DNA of 48,932 nt. Origin: Gluconobacter kondonii (GTDB lineage: Bacteria; Pseudomonadota; Alphaproteobacteria; Acetobacterales; Acetobacteraceae). The position numbers and the translations under genes are program-made. This document shows positions 8,368 to 17,171 of this stretch, piece after piece (the stretch's first letter is position 1; each line of letters starts with the position of its first letter). The notes under the pieces are model-generated. The model made no database searches, was not told the origin of the DNA, and worked only from the letters and a program-made list of their open reading frames with translations. The stretch is taken from assembly GCF_002723995.1 (NCBI RefSeq), contig NZ_BEWP01000014.1, forward strand, positions 1 to 48,932. The letters are read 5' to 3'.

Positions 8368-11300
8368 TTATTTTTTATCTTTTTCTCTAAATTCCGATAA
8401 TTTTACATAAAGAGACGGAAGAACAAGCAAAGTTAACGCCGTACAAGATAGCAAACCACCGATAACAACGGTGGCCAATGGTTTTTCGACTTCAGCTCCT
8501 TCGCTCATTGAAAACGCCATAGGAAAGAAACCCAGACAGGCTACCGTCGCGGTAGCCATGACAGGGCGGAACCGTTCCTCGGCAGCTTCCTGGCTGGCAA
8601 CACGCGCCGACAACCCTGCTGCTCGCTTTTCCCGAATGCAGGAAACAAGGACTACGCCATTTAAGGTGGCCACGCCGAACAGGGCGATAAACCCAATCCC
8701 AGCGGAGACACTAAACGGCAGGGCTCTCACGGTTAGCGCCAAAATCCCCCCGGTGGCCGCGAATGGTAGATTTAGGAAGACCAAACCAGCCACCCAAACA
8801 TCTCCAAAGGCGAACACCAACAGAAAAAAGATAAGAGCTAAGGTAGTCGGTACGACAATTTCCAATCGAGCAACAGCAGACTGGAGATTGCGAAACTGCC
8901 CACCCCATTCAACACGATATCCGTGGGGCAGTTTAAGTTTCTGGACAACGGTCTTCTGTGCTTCCTGCACGAAGGAGCTCATATCACGCCCGCGTACGTT
9001 CGCCTGCACCATCATCCGTCGCTCTCCCTGATAGCGGCGGATGGCTGCTGGCCCATCATTCAGCGTAATTTTAGCGACCTGAGACAGTTCAACCATCTGG
9101 TCATCACGTGTAGCAACCGGGAGGCGTTTGATATCATCAAGAGTACGCCTTTGCGGGGCATCAATTCTTACTTCAGTCGGAATTAAAGCGTCACCAGTTG
9201 AAACCGGCGGCCCGACATGTCCCCCCAATGACTCAACAACATCAAGAATAGTCGCTGTATCTACATTAAGCCGACCTGCAGCTGTTCGGTCTACATCAAT
9301 ATGAAGGTATGGAATGGTTCCAACGTCCTGAGGAGCGACGTCTGCAGCACCGTTGATTTTACTGACAATGTCAGCCGTCTGCTTTGCTAGCGCTTGAAGC
9401 GTGCGGATATCAGGGCCATAAATGCCAATCGCAATCTGCGAGCGCACTCCTGCCTGCATGTCATCCATGCGCATCTGAATGGGTTGGCTCCAAGAAAAAA
9501 GCGAGCCAGGATTGTTTTGGCGCAGTGCTGCGTCAAACGCTCTAATCAACCCTTCCTGAGAATGTGCCGTCTTCCACTCTGATCGTGGCTTGAGCAGAAC
9601 ATAACTGTCAGTCTGCTCTACACCCGATGGGTCTGTCGGAATGGCAGACGTGCCCGTGTTACTCACAATTGTTCGTATGTCAGGGAACGTTTTCAGCGTC
9701 TTCTCGATTGCAGTGACTTCGCGGATCGAAGCACCCAATGAAATCGCCGGAAGGCGTGTTGACGTGACAATCAGATCACCTTCTTGGAGTTGTGGAATAA
9801 ATTCTCCTCCAAGGCGCGCCGCCAAAAAGACAGACACCAGCAAAATGCCGACTGCAACTATAAAAATCTGATTTGTATGCGTGCGGCAGTATCGCGCTGC
9901 CGGGTTGAATCCTCGCCGTAAAAAGGCAATAAATCGCGTGTCATGGCTCTCGATACTGCCATCATGTCCATGCCTTTCAGGAACATTCTTTGTTTGAACG
10001 CTTCCAGAATGGCTCTTCATGATCATCGCACATAATGCGGGCACGCCCAAAAATGCGAATACCAAAGACGCCAGCAGTGCCAAGATGATTGTTTCCGCCA
10101 TTGGCCGAAACATCCGGCCTTCGACACCTTCCAGTGTCAGGATCGGCAGATAAACCAGCATAATGATGCAAATAGCAAAAATGACTGGTCGCGCGACGGA
10201 TGTTGTTACTTTCGCTACGCGCTCTTGCAGAGTCAGTCCGGCCACAATGGAAATACTAAGAACGCCTTCAACAATCACCAGTGCGCTATCAACAATCATC
10301 CCAAAATCAATGGCGCCAAGACTCAGGAGATTGGCCGAAATACCGAGATGATGCATTCCAACCATTGCAGCCAATAAAGCAAAAGGGATGATGGACATGA
10401 TGACAAGAGAAGCCCTCCAGTCTCCAAGAACGACAAGCAGCACCACCAGAACAAGCAACGCGCCCAATGCAAGGTTTTCCTTGACGGTATCAATCGTCAC
10501 ATCTGTCAGAGTTGTACGGCTGTAATACGGCTCCAGGGTGATGCCCTCTGGGAGTGTTTTTTGAAGCGTTGGGAGAATTCTGTTTAATCGATTGAGCGTG
10601 TCACGGGCACTTGCGCCTTCCTGCAAGAGAATAACTGCATTCACAGCTTCTCCTTTACCATCCCGTGTTACAGCTCCTAGCCTTGGCAGAGCCCCCTTGC
10701 GGACAGTGCCAATATCCCTGATATGAACAACTTCTCCGTTTGGACCACTTTTGACCTGAATTTCTCCCAGTTCCTTGAGGTCATCGATAAGTGAACGCCC
10801 CACAATAATGTGCTGCTCATCGTTATGCTCTATCCACGCCCCCCCCGCAGCTTCATTACCAGTATCGACAGCTTTGAAAACATCCGAAACGGACACATTG
10901 AACCGACGCATAGCCATTGGATCGAGCGCGACTTCGTAGGTCTCCGACGCACCACCATTGACGTTGACATCCACCACCCCAGGAACCAGTCGCAGCTTAG
11001 GTACAACGGACCAGTTCAGAATACGGTTCAGATCTGTAAGAGACTGGCCTTTCCCTTTTATCTCCAATTGCATGATTTCACCCATGCCTGTGGCCATTGG
11101 TCCCATGCTAATGGAGAGGCCGTGAACTGAAATGGTATTTTTTGCCTGATCCAGAAATTGGGACACCAGGTCCCGATCGCGATAAATACTCGTGTTGTCA
11201 TCGAATTGAAGATACAGAACCGACACGCCTGTGCGGGAAACCGATCTGAGATTTTTTAGCCCGACAACCCCAGATAGCACTGTCTCAATAGGGAATGTAA

Positions 11301-11487
11301 CGAGCTTCTCCACCTCTTCCGTCGGTAATCCAGGGGCCTGAATGGTGACCAGGACCTGACGTGGAGAAATATCTGGAACAGGCTCTACAGGAAGAGAGCG
11401 AAGGTCGAAAAGACCAGCCACCATCAAAAGCAGAATACAGCCTAGAATTCCTTTACGGCCTCTGACGACATGCAAAAAGAAATTCAT
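8368..11487 (-). CDS. czcA: Heavy-metal efflux RND permease, CzcA-like (cluster 1)
   Basis: The protein has 1039 residues, the normal size for HME-RND pumps. TM1 is followed by the porter motif PVEPVPDISPRQVLV near residues 33-47. TM4 carries DFGMIVD at about 394-400, the acidic proton-relay motif of the divalent-cation group (Czc/Cnr/Ncc), unlike the Cus monovalent group. GEFIPQLQEGDL begins the second periplasmic half. It pumps divalent metals, probably Zn, Co, Cd or Ni, from the periplasm or inner membrane into the tripartite channel. It starts 3 bases after the adaptor gene. No regulator is adjacent, unlike cluster 2. The exact metal is not determinable here. Confidence 0.92.
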   Translation of the reverse strand: MNFFLHVVRGRKGILGCILLLMVAGLFDLRSLPVEPVPDISPRQVLVTIQAPGLPTEEVEKLVTFPIETVLSGVVGLKNLRSVSRTGVSVLYLQFDDNTSIYRDRDLVSQFLDQAKNTISVHGLSISMGPMATGMGEIMQLEIKGKGQSLTDLNRILNWSVVPKLRLVPGVVDVNVNGGASETYEVALDPMAMRRFNVSVSDVFKAVDTGNEAAGGAWIEHNDEQHIIVGRSLIDDLKELGEIQVKSGPNGEVVHIRDIGTVRKGALPRLGAVTRDGKGEAVNAVILLQEGASARDTLNRLNRILPTLQKTLPEGITLEPYYSRTTLTDVTIDTVKENLALGALLVLVVLLVVLGDWRASLVIMSIIPFALLAAMVGMHHLGISANLLSLGAIDFGMIVDSALVIVEGVLSISIVAGLTLQERVAKVTTSVARPVIFAICIIMLVYLPILTLEGVEGRMFRPMAETIILALLASLVFAFLGVPALCAMIMKSHSGSVQTKNVPERHGHDGSIESHDTRFIAFLRRGFNPAARYCRTHTNQIFIVAVGILLVSVFLAARLGGEFIPQLQEGDLIVTSTRLPAISLGASIREVTAIEKTLKTFPDIRTIVSNTGTSAIPTDPSGVEQTDSYVLLKPRSEWKTAHSQEGLIRAFDAALRQNNPGSLFSWSQPIQMRMDDMQAGVRSQIAIGIYGPDIRTLQALAKQTADIVSKINGAADVAPQDVGTIPYLHIDVDRTAAGRLNVDTATILDVVESLGGHVGPPVSTGDALIPTEVRIDAPQRRTLDDIKRLPVATRDDQMVELSQVAKITLNDGPAAIRRYQGERRMMVQANVRGRDMSSFVQEAQKTVVQKLKLPHGYRVEWGGQFRNLQSAVARLEIVVPTTLALIFFLLVFAFGDVWVAGLVFLNLPFAATGGILALTVRALPFSVSAGIGFIALFGVATLNGVVLVSCIREKRAAGLSARVASQEAAEERFRPVMATATVACLGFFPMAFSMSEGAEVEKPLATVVIGGLLSCTALTLLVLPSLYVKLSEFREKDKK

Positions 11488-11490
11488 GAT

Positions 11491-12648
11491 CTAGTCCCGT
11501 GCTTCGGAATGATCAGGTGTCGGCGCCAGAAGATATTGTGACTTCAGGACAAAGCTTCCTTGAGAGACGACTTTTTGCCCAGCCTTGAGACCCTCTGTCA
11601 CCAAAGCTTTTCCCTCAAGAGTAGTCGCCACAGTCACATTCCGCGGGACAAATTCATGATCTGACTTTTGAATAAAGACACAATTTCTTCCATTCAGTGT
11701 CTGAATGGCGACTTCTGGAACAAGAACACCGGAGACACGATTTCTTGTCATCAAACGAGTTTTTACAAGCATATCAGGGCGTAAAACCATATCAGGATTT
11801 GTTACAAGGCTGCGTACCAGAACATGTCTGGTTCTGGGATCGATACTGGCCTCGATAAGAGTAATATTTGAAGTAATAGGAGCCTGATTTGCAGAGATGT
11901 ATGTTAGCTGCTGCCCTCCAGAAGCCAACAGTCCAGCTTTCTGTGGATCAACCTGCGAGATGACCCAGACCTGCGAGAGGTCGTCAATTTCAACAGCTGG
12001 TAAGGCTGTATTCGAAACACTCTCTCCCTGAGCCACTGAAATCGTACGGATAATACCGCTGATCGGAGAGGTCACGGTAGAAACCAGACCTTCTCCTTTT
12101 TCCAATTGTATTGAATACCGCGCAAGACGTTGCCGTTCCATAGTTAACTCCGCCTGTCTCTGACGAAGCAGTTCACGTGCAGTTTTAAACAATGAGAAAC
12201 GTCGCTCTACTTCGCTGGAAGAAACAACGCCTCCCTCCAAGGCGCGCCCACGTTTATACGTATCCGTTGCGTTACTTTCTTGCGCCAGGGCCTGTTGATA
12301 AGCCGCCTGCGCCTCGTTAACTCTTTGTTCTTGATCGGCCAGACTAAAGTTTTCGTACTTGAAAAGAGGGGTGCCCTTCTGAATTCTCTCTCCTGGCGTC
12401 ACAAATACTTCTTGAACACGGCCGTTTCCGACTGGGTGGATACGGGCGACATGACGCTCATCAAGCGCGACATAGGCTGGAACATCCATATGATCAGACA
12501 GCGTTCCGGCTATCGCCGTAGAGATCACAATATTTTCCGCTTTAAAGGCATCCGGCGAAATCTGAACAGTCTTTTCAGCCATGCCTACGTCAGGAAAGCA
12601 CAAAGAACTCATGCCCAACAGGACAAGAAAAAAAAGTGATTTTTTCAT
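11491..12648 (-). CDS. czcB: RND periplasmic adaptor (membrane fusion protein), CzcB-like (cluster 1)
   Basis: A 385-residue adaptor with an N-terminal signal sequence (MKKSLFFLVLLGMSSLCF). A lipoyl half-motif lies around HPVGNGRVQEVFVTPGERIQ, followed by an alpha-hairpin coiled coil (QRVNEAQAAYQQALAQES onward), the second lipoyl half around TSPISGIIRTISVAQGESVS, and C-terminal beta-barrel domains. It bridges the inner-membrane pump and the outer-membrane channel. A GGAGAG site precedes the ATG, which overlaps the czcC stop as ATGA. There is no His-rich N-terminal metal-binding extension such as some CzcB proteins have. Confidence 0.9.
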   Translation of the reverse strand: MKKSLFFLVLLGMSSLCFPDVGMAEKTVQISPDAFKAENIVISTAIAGTLSDHMDVPAYVALDERHVARIHPVGNGRVQEVFVTPGERIQKGTPLFKYENFSLADQEQRVNEAQAAYQQALAQESNATDTYKRGRALEGGVVSSSEVERRFSLFKTARELLRQRQAELTMERQRLARYSIQLEKGEGLVSTVTSPISGIIRTISVAQGESVSNTALPAVEIDDLSQVWVISQVDPQKAGLLASGGQQLTYISANQAPITSNITLIEASIDPRTRHVLVRSLVTNPDMVLRPDMLVKTRLMTRNRVSGVLVPEVAIQTLNGRNCVFIQKSDHEFVPRNVTVATTLEGKALVTEGLKAGQKVVSQGSFVLKSQYLLAPTPDHSEARD

Positions 12649-13913
12649 GGGGTCTCTCCTGTCAGGAGCATCATTCTGATCATAGCCGTGTGCCAGACGA
12701 CATTCGCCTGAGAGGCTCTTTGCTGGGCTTCGAGTGCACTACGGCGCGCACGGAGATATTCTATGATGGGCGCTTCACCCATCTTCCAAGCCTTTTCCAA
12801 ATTGTCTGCACGCTTCTGTAGTGCGGCATTTGTTGCTTTACTGTGCTGCAAAGTTATGAGTGAAGAACGAAAGCGAGTATGGATTTGTCGGTATTCGGTT
12901 TGGACTTTTCTACGTGCCAGAATGGTATCACGATCAGCCGCCGCCATAGCGCGCACCGCCTTCATTTCTCTAGGTGTGTTTCGTGCGGAGCTTGGGAGAG
13001 GAATCTGGAGCTGAACCCCTACTTGGGTATCCCAGGGACTTTCATACTGCTCTTGCCGACTTACCATCACACCAATCCGAGGGTTAGGGATTTGAGAATG
13101 ACGAACGACAGCGTAAGAAGCTTTGGAAAGTTTTCTAACGGCTTCAGCCAACCTGACTCTTGGATCTTTTTCAATATCCAGAGCCATATTACGACCTTCT
13201 AAAATATGCCCCGAAAGCGATAAAAGATCGGGAATCTCATCAGAGCCCGTTAATGCCTGGATGTCTGACTGAATACTCTCTAGAGATTGAGATGCGTCAG
13301 AAATTTTACCTTCTAGTTCCTCTTTCTCGGCAATTATCGCGTCATTATCAGATCCAGATACTTCACCGTTCTGATAAGCGACTGCCGTTACATGAGCGAT
13401 ATTCCCCAAAAGTACGTCAGCGTGGCGAAGGTTTCTAACGGTCTCTCTTTGCAGGGTAGCCTGACTCGTCAATGTGACGATGCGCACAGCGGTCACCAAT
13501 TTCTGAACTTGTGCTCTAGCCTCTGCTACGGCCTGATTCCCAAGAGCTTCGTTTGAAAGAGCACGGCTTTGACCTGGCAACCACAGAGGGAAATTAATAC
13601 CTCCTTGGTACGTTGTGTAACCAACTTTACTACCAATGAAATGATCGTCGAGATATTCCCCCGTAATCATCGGACTGTCTGGGAACCAAGATCGGGCGGA
13701 TTTTACTTCTTTCTTTGAAGATAGGGCATCGATATGAAAAGATGAAAGATTAGGATCGTTTTTCCATGCCCTTTGTATCGCATCGTGGAGAGTCTCCGCC
13801 CGAGCATAAGAAACAACACTTATAATAATCACCGCAGTACTGATATAATGTATCAATAAAGAGATTTTCACGAATTCATAACTTCCAGATCGGCCCAACC
13901 GAGCCAAAAGCAT
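12645..13913 (-). CDS. czcC: RND outer-membrane channel, CzcC-like TolC family (cluster 1)
   Basis: A 422-residue outer membrane efflux protein with the two related halves typical of TolC-family proteins: AETLHDAIQRAWKNDPNL after the signal peptide and IEKDPRVRLAEAVRKLSKA in the second half. The hydrophobic signal is ISLLIHYISTAVIIISVVSYARA. A GTG at 13871 with GGAAG 10 bases upstream may be the true start and would place the signal peptide at the N-terminus; the longer ATG start is given here. It is first in the minus-strand czcCBA operon, with an AT-rich upstream region at 13914-14114. Confidence 0.88.
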   Translation of the reverse strand: MLLARLGRSGSYEFVKISLLIHYISTAVIIISVVSYARAETLHDAIQRAWKNDPNLSSFHIDALSSKKEVKSARSWFPDSPMITGEYLDDHFIGSKVGYTTYQGGINFPLWLPGQSRALSNEALGNQAVAEARAQVQKLVTAVRIVTLTSQATLQRETVRNLRHADVLLGNIAHVTAVAYQNGEVSGSDNDAIIAEKEELEGKISDASQSLESIQSDIQALTGSDEIPDLLSLSGHILEGRNMALDIEKDPRVRLAEAVRKLSKASYAVVRHSQIPNPRIGVMVSRQEQYESPWDTQVGVQLQIPLPSSARNTPREMKAVRAMAAADRDTILARRKVQTEYRQIHTRFRSSLITLQHSKATNAALQKRADNLEKAWKMGEAPIIEYLRARRSALEAQQRASQANVVWHTAMIRMMLLTGETP

Positions 13914-14114
13914 ACATCTTGATAAGGGAAGATGTTTTTCAAAGAATGTCTTAAGAAATTAAAATAATTTTAAGACGTAAATCAAAGAAATAAATAGAAT
14001 ATTCTTTAGTTTTTACATAAAAATTATAATTAATATAAAATATACACTGTGAACTTTATTTATATTTAGTATTAATTAATTTATTACAATTATATATTTT
14101 ATCCAGATTGGCAA
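13914..14114 (-). promoter_or_regulatory. AT-rich leader upstream of czcCBA cluster 1
   Basis: The 201 bases between vapC and czcC are strongly AT-rich, contain no ORF of note and should hold the czcCBA promoter on the minus strand. I could not fix a convincing -35/-10 pair or an operator palindrome. Confidence 0.4.
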
Positions 14115-14498
14115 TCATGAACACCATATTCTCTTGATGGGATAGTGATCAATTTGCTCGTCTTCGGAAAGGAATGTTGCGTGTTCAGCTTGCGCCTGCG
14201 CCATAAGGAGATGGTCAAACGGATCACGATGATGCAGAGGCAAAGACATCAGGATCTGCAGGTGTTCGGGCTGTATTGGCAGCAGAGAAAAACCTTCCGC
14301 AGGAATCGCTGCCAGAATGTCGTTCATATCGGCATCCAGCTTTCCGATACGGATTTTGATCGCAATCTCCCATAGCGACACGATACTCACCAGAATATCG
14401 TGGGCCGGGTCTGCGATGATCTCCCGTGCAGTCTCACCCAGCCGCTCTGAGTCCGAAAGCCACCAGAGCAACGCATGAGTATCAAGCAGAACCTTCAC
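14115..14498 (-). CDS. vapC: PIN-domain toxin, VapC family
   Basis: A 127-residue PIN-domain ribonuclease. The acidic site is visible: Asp6 in LLDTHALLWW, Glu44 in VSLWEIAIK, Asp92/Asp95 in HHRDPFDHLLMAQA and Asp113 in the SEDEQI segment, with the usual PIN spacing. VapC toxins cleave tRNA or rRNA and are neutralised by the upstream antitoxin. The start overlaps the antitoxin stop by 4 bases, so the pair is translationally coupled. It probably stabilises the replicon. Confidence 0.92.
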   Translation of the reverse strand: MKVLLDTHALLWWLSDSERLGETAREIIADPAHDILVSIVSLWEIAIKIRIGKLDADMNDILAAIPAEGFSLLPIQPEHLQILMSLPLHHRDPFDHLLMAQAQAEHATFLSEDEQIDHYPIKRIWCS

Positions 14499-14767
14499 AG
14501 ATCGCGTTCCATACTTTCAAGAATGTCCGGCGGTGTCTGATCAAAATTTTCACTTATTCTGATCCGCCCGCGAAGAGCTCCTGGCTGACGGCGGGGGCGA
14601 TAGGAAGGAGCCGGCGGTCGCAGTTCAGCCACAACCTCATCATGAGATGTCACCAAGATCGTGCTGCCCTGTCTGACCTGACGCAGATAAGCCGTTAGGT
14701 TTCCGCGGAACTCTCGAACACCGATTTTCTGTGGGGACGGTAAATTATCTAAAAGATGCTGACTCAT
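14495..14767 (-). CDS. Phd/YefM-type antitoxin of the VapBC pair
   Basis: The start chosen at 14767 (MSQHLLDNLPSPQKIGVREF) has an AGGAGGAGACT ribosome site just upstream; a longer frame to 14833 lacks one. The product is 90 residues. The N-terminal half KIGVREFRGNLTAYLRQVRQ with TILVTSHDEVVAEL is the prevent-host-death (Phd/YefM) DNA-binding fold, and the C-terminal half (ISENFDQTPPDILESMERDL) is the flexible toxin-wrapping segment. Phd-type antitoxins paired with PIN toxins are common. Autoregulation is likely through the palindrome at 14771-14813. Confidence 0.88.
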   Translation of the reverse strand: MSQHLLDNLPSPQKIGVREFRGNLTAYLRQVRQGSTILVTSHDEVVAELRPPAPSYRPRRQPGALRGRIRISENFDQTPPDILESMERDL

Positions 14768-14770
14768 AGT

Positions 14771-14813
14771 CTCCTCCCTATGTGTCACCATAACATGTAC
14801 ACATAGGGAGGAG
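14771..14813 (-). promoter_or_regulatory. 15-bp perfect inverted repeat containing the antitoxin ribosome site
   Basis: The arms CTCCTCCCTATGTGT (14771-14785) and ACACATAGGGAGGAG (14799-14813) are perfect inverted repeats separated by 13 bases. The left arm, read on the minus strand, contains the AGGAGGAG ribosome site of the antitoxin. It may be the operator for the antitoxin-toxin complex. If transcribed as a whole, it would also fold and hide the ribosome site. Confidence 0.75.
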
Positions 14814-14841
14814 GTAGAGATTTTCCGAGGCATATTCGATT

Positions 14842-15480
14842 TCAGAGGTCCGTAGCTTCAGACAATGCCAGAGCGTCCTCGACATCCACCCCAAGGTATC
14901 GAACTGTACTATCCAGTTTTGTATGGCCGAGCAGGATCTGAACGGCCCGGATATTGCCGGTTCGTTTATAAATCATGGCAACCTTTGTCCGACGGAGTGA
15001 ATGAGTTCCATATTCACCGGGGATCAGTCCCACCGCCTGAACCCATTGATCCAGAAGCCGGGCGTATTGCCTTGTGCTCAGATGAGCTTTGGCGCTTAGG
15101 CGGCTTGGAAAAACATACTCATTCAGGCCACCGCCGCGATGCTCCAGCCACGCCCGCACGCTTTCCCGGGCTGTTTCTGTAATTTCGAACTGTACAGGTC
15201 GCCGAGTTTTCTGCTGGACGACCATGGCTCGGTGACGCACCTGACCGCTGGTCACGATGTCGCCGATACGAAGGCTGACAAGATCGCAGCCTCTGAGCTT
15301 GCTATCGAGAGCAAGATCAAACAAAGCCTTGTCTCTGATACGCTGCTCGCTACCCAGCCAGAACCGAATAGCCCAAACGTGCTTTTCTTTGAGCGCCCTC
15401 TTGGCTCCAACCATTTTTCCTGCATTCCAGGGCACGGACGCCTTCAACGTAGGCGATGGAAAATGCGTTTTCTTCTCCAT
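14842..15480 (-). CDS. Small tyrosine recombinase/integrase
   Basis: A 212-residue tyrosine recombinase that is essentially only the catalytic domain. The catalytic set is visible: Arg63 in DSKLRGCDLVSL, Lys91 in VVQQKTRRP, His160-x-x-Arg163 in THSLRRTK, His186 in LLGHTKLD and Tyr195 in STVRYLGV. Most phage integrases have an extra N-terminal arm-binding domain, lacking here. Such short forms are common on plasmids and islands and may resolve multimers or move cassettes. An AGGAG site precedes the ATG. The stop is just upstream of the vapBC leader on the same strand. Confidence 0.88.
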   Translation of the reverse strand: MEKKTHFPSPTLKASVPWNAGKMVGAKRALKEKHVWAIRFWLGSEQRIRDKALFDLALDSKLRGCDLVSLRIGDIVTSGQVRHRAMVVQQKTRRPVQFEITETARESVRAWLEHRGGGLNEYVFPSRLSAKAHLSTRQYARLLDQWVQAVGLIPGEYGTHSLRRTKVAMIYKRTGNIRAVQILLGHTKLDSTVRYLGVDVEDALALSEATDL

Positions 15481-15610
15481 GATATGTTCTCCTGATCAGC
15501 TGCACATGCAGCAATCAGAAGTCTGGACGAGGACATCAGCGGATAACGAGAACTATTGCCGACCGTCCGCTTTGCGGAAACTGGAACTGCTCGTCTTATG
15601 ACTGAGAAGA

Positions 15611-15637
15611 GGCGTAAGCAGCAGGTCCGCTTACGCC
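15611..15637. repeat. 9-bp inverted repeat abutting the IS1182 element
   Basis: GGCGTAAGC (15611-15619) and GCTTACGCC (15629-15637) form a perfect hairpin with a 9-base loop. Its right arm overlaps the 5-bp target duplication of the IS1182-family element, so the element inserted at the foot of a hairpin, possibly the terminator of the gene remnant to the right. Confidence 0.5.
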
Positions 15638-15639
15638 TT

Positions 15640-17167
15640 GATTGTGTTGAAAAAGCCTTGCTGTGATTGCGGATGAAAGCACCGTGGGGTTAGCCTGATT
15701 GGCCTCTTCACCTCACTCTGCCGCCATCGCTACCCGCGGTGGGACGAGCTTGGCCATCTTGCGGAGGTTTTGGGCGGTTGCGGCGAGGAGAAACTCATCA
15801 TGAGCGCCCTTTGGACCGCGCAATCGCAGGCGGTCCAGTTTTAGAATTCTCTTGAGATGGGCGAACAGCATCTCGACCTTCTTTCGCTGTCGACGCGCCG
15901 TGACATAGGCGTCCGTCAACGCGAGGTCGCGGGCCATATCCCGGGCGCCTTCATGGATCGAGCGCATGATTTTGCGGGCTGGCGTATTCGGCGTGCAGCG
16001 CTGTCGAAATGCGCAGCCGTCGCAATCGTGCTTGCTGGCACGGTAGCGAATGAACCCGTCCTGATCGACCTGTGAGCGAGACACCGCAGAGTTGCGTTGC
16101 GATGAACGCAATTCTTTGTTGGCCGGGCAAATATATCGATCGTGCTCGTGGTCAAACCTGAAATCAGACCGGGCAAACGTCCCGTCGCTGCGGGCAGATT
16201 TGTCGAACACCGGGATATGAGGTTCGATACCGCGTTCGTCGACCAGCCACGCCAGGTTCGGCGCATCGCCATAGGCGGTGTCGGCGGCCAGTCGCGCCGG
16301 CCAGACACCGAACCGCTCCTGCACGCGATCGACCATGTGGCGTTGGGCGGTGACTTCGGCCTGACGCACAGCAGTTGTGGCTTCCACATCCATGATTACG
16401 GCGTGATCCAGATCGATCAGGTAGTTCGTGCTGTAGGCAAAGAACGCTCGTTCCGGCGTGGCGGCCGTGAAGCGGGCGGCCGGATCCGTCGGCGCCAGCT
16501 TCTTCGGCACGACGGGTGTTGAGCCGCCGAAGGCTGCGTCGTCCAGCGTTTCAAGATATTCCTGCACCGCGCGGCCAGCGGCATCGGGCGGTAGTCCCTC
16601 GTCTCCGGGGACGGCCCGCTGCCGATTGACATCGGCCCGGATCAGGCTGGCGTCGACACCAAAGCTCTCGCCGCCTACCAGGTTCTCGGCAATGCAACGG
16701 CGAACGGTCGTCTCGAAAACCTGCCGAAGCAGGTCGCTCTCCCGAAAACGGCCATGCCGGTTCTTGGAAAACGTCGAGTGATCCGGCACTGCGCCGTCCA
16801 AACCAAGACGGCAGAACCACCGATAGGCGAGGTTCAGGTGAACCTCCTCGCACAGGCGACGCTCGGAACGGATTCCCATACAGTAGCCGATGATCAGCAT
16901 ACGGATTAGCAGTTCAGGATCGATAGAGGGGCGACCTGTATCGCTGTAGAACGGCTTCAAGTGATTACGAACCGCAGTCAGATCTGCGAAACGATCAATC
17001 AGCCGCATCATGTGGCGTTCAGGAACATGTTGCTCAAGCCTGAACTCGTAGAACAGCGCCTCCTGCATCACGATCCGCTCGCCCATCATCCGCATCGCCC
17101 TCCAGCCTGTGACGATACTGAATCAGCAGGAAACAATTACCGCAAGACGGAGTTTTTCAACACAATC
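15640..17167 (-). mobile_element. IS1182-family element, 1528 bp, intact
   Basis: Terminal inverted repeats GATTGTGTTGAAAAA (15640-15654) and TTTTTCAACACAATC (17153-17167) flank a full-length transposase. A 5-bp direct repeat GCCTT occurs at 15635-15639 and 17168-17172 and is a clean target-site duplication. Ends, duplication and ORF are all intact, so this is a recent and probably active insertion. Confidence 0.9.
15713..17095 (-). CDS. IS1182-family transposase
   Basis: A 460-residue DDE transposase. The N-terminal DUF772-type region contains DTGRPSIDPELLIRMLIIGY near residues 50-70. The catalytic core includes ESFGVDASLIRADV (first Asp) and ARLAADTAYGDAPN (second Asp). A Cys-rich insert HDCDGCAFRQRCTP follows, then RRQRKKVEMLFAHLKRIL with the final Glu. 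These features in this order are typical of IS1182. No frameshift is seen. Confidence 0.92.
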   Translation of the reverse strand: MRMMGERIVMQEALFYEFRLEQHVPERHMMRLIDRFADLTAVRNHLKPFYSDTGRPSIDPELLIRMLIIGYCMGIRSERRLCEEVHLNLAYRWFCRLGLDGAVPDHSTFSKNRHGRFRESDLLRQVFETTVRRCIAENLVGGESFGVDASLIRADVNRQRAVPGDEGLPPDAAGRAVQEYLETLDDAAFGGSTPVVPKKLAPTDPAARFTAATPERAFFAYSTNYLIDLDHAVIMDVEATTAVRQAEVTAQRHMVDRVQERFGVWPARLAADTAYGDAPNLAWLVDERGIEPHIPVFDKSARSDGTFARSDFRFDHEHDRYICPANKELRSSQRNSAVSRSQVDQDGFIRYRASKHDCDGCAFRQRCTPNTPARKIMRSIHEGARDMARDLALTDAYVTARRQRKKVEMLFAHLKRILKLDRLRLRGPKGAHDEFLLAATAQNLRKMAKLVPPRVAMAAE

Positions 17168-17171
17168 GCCT

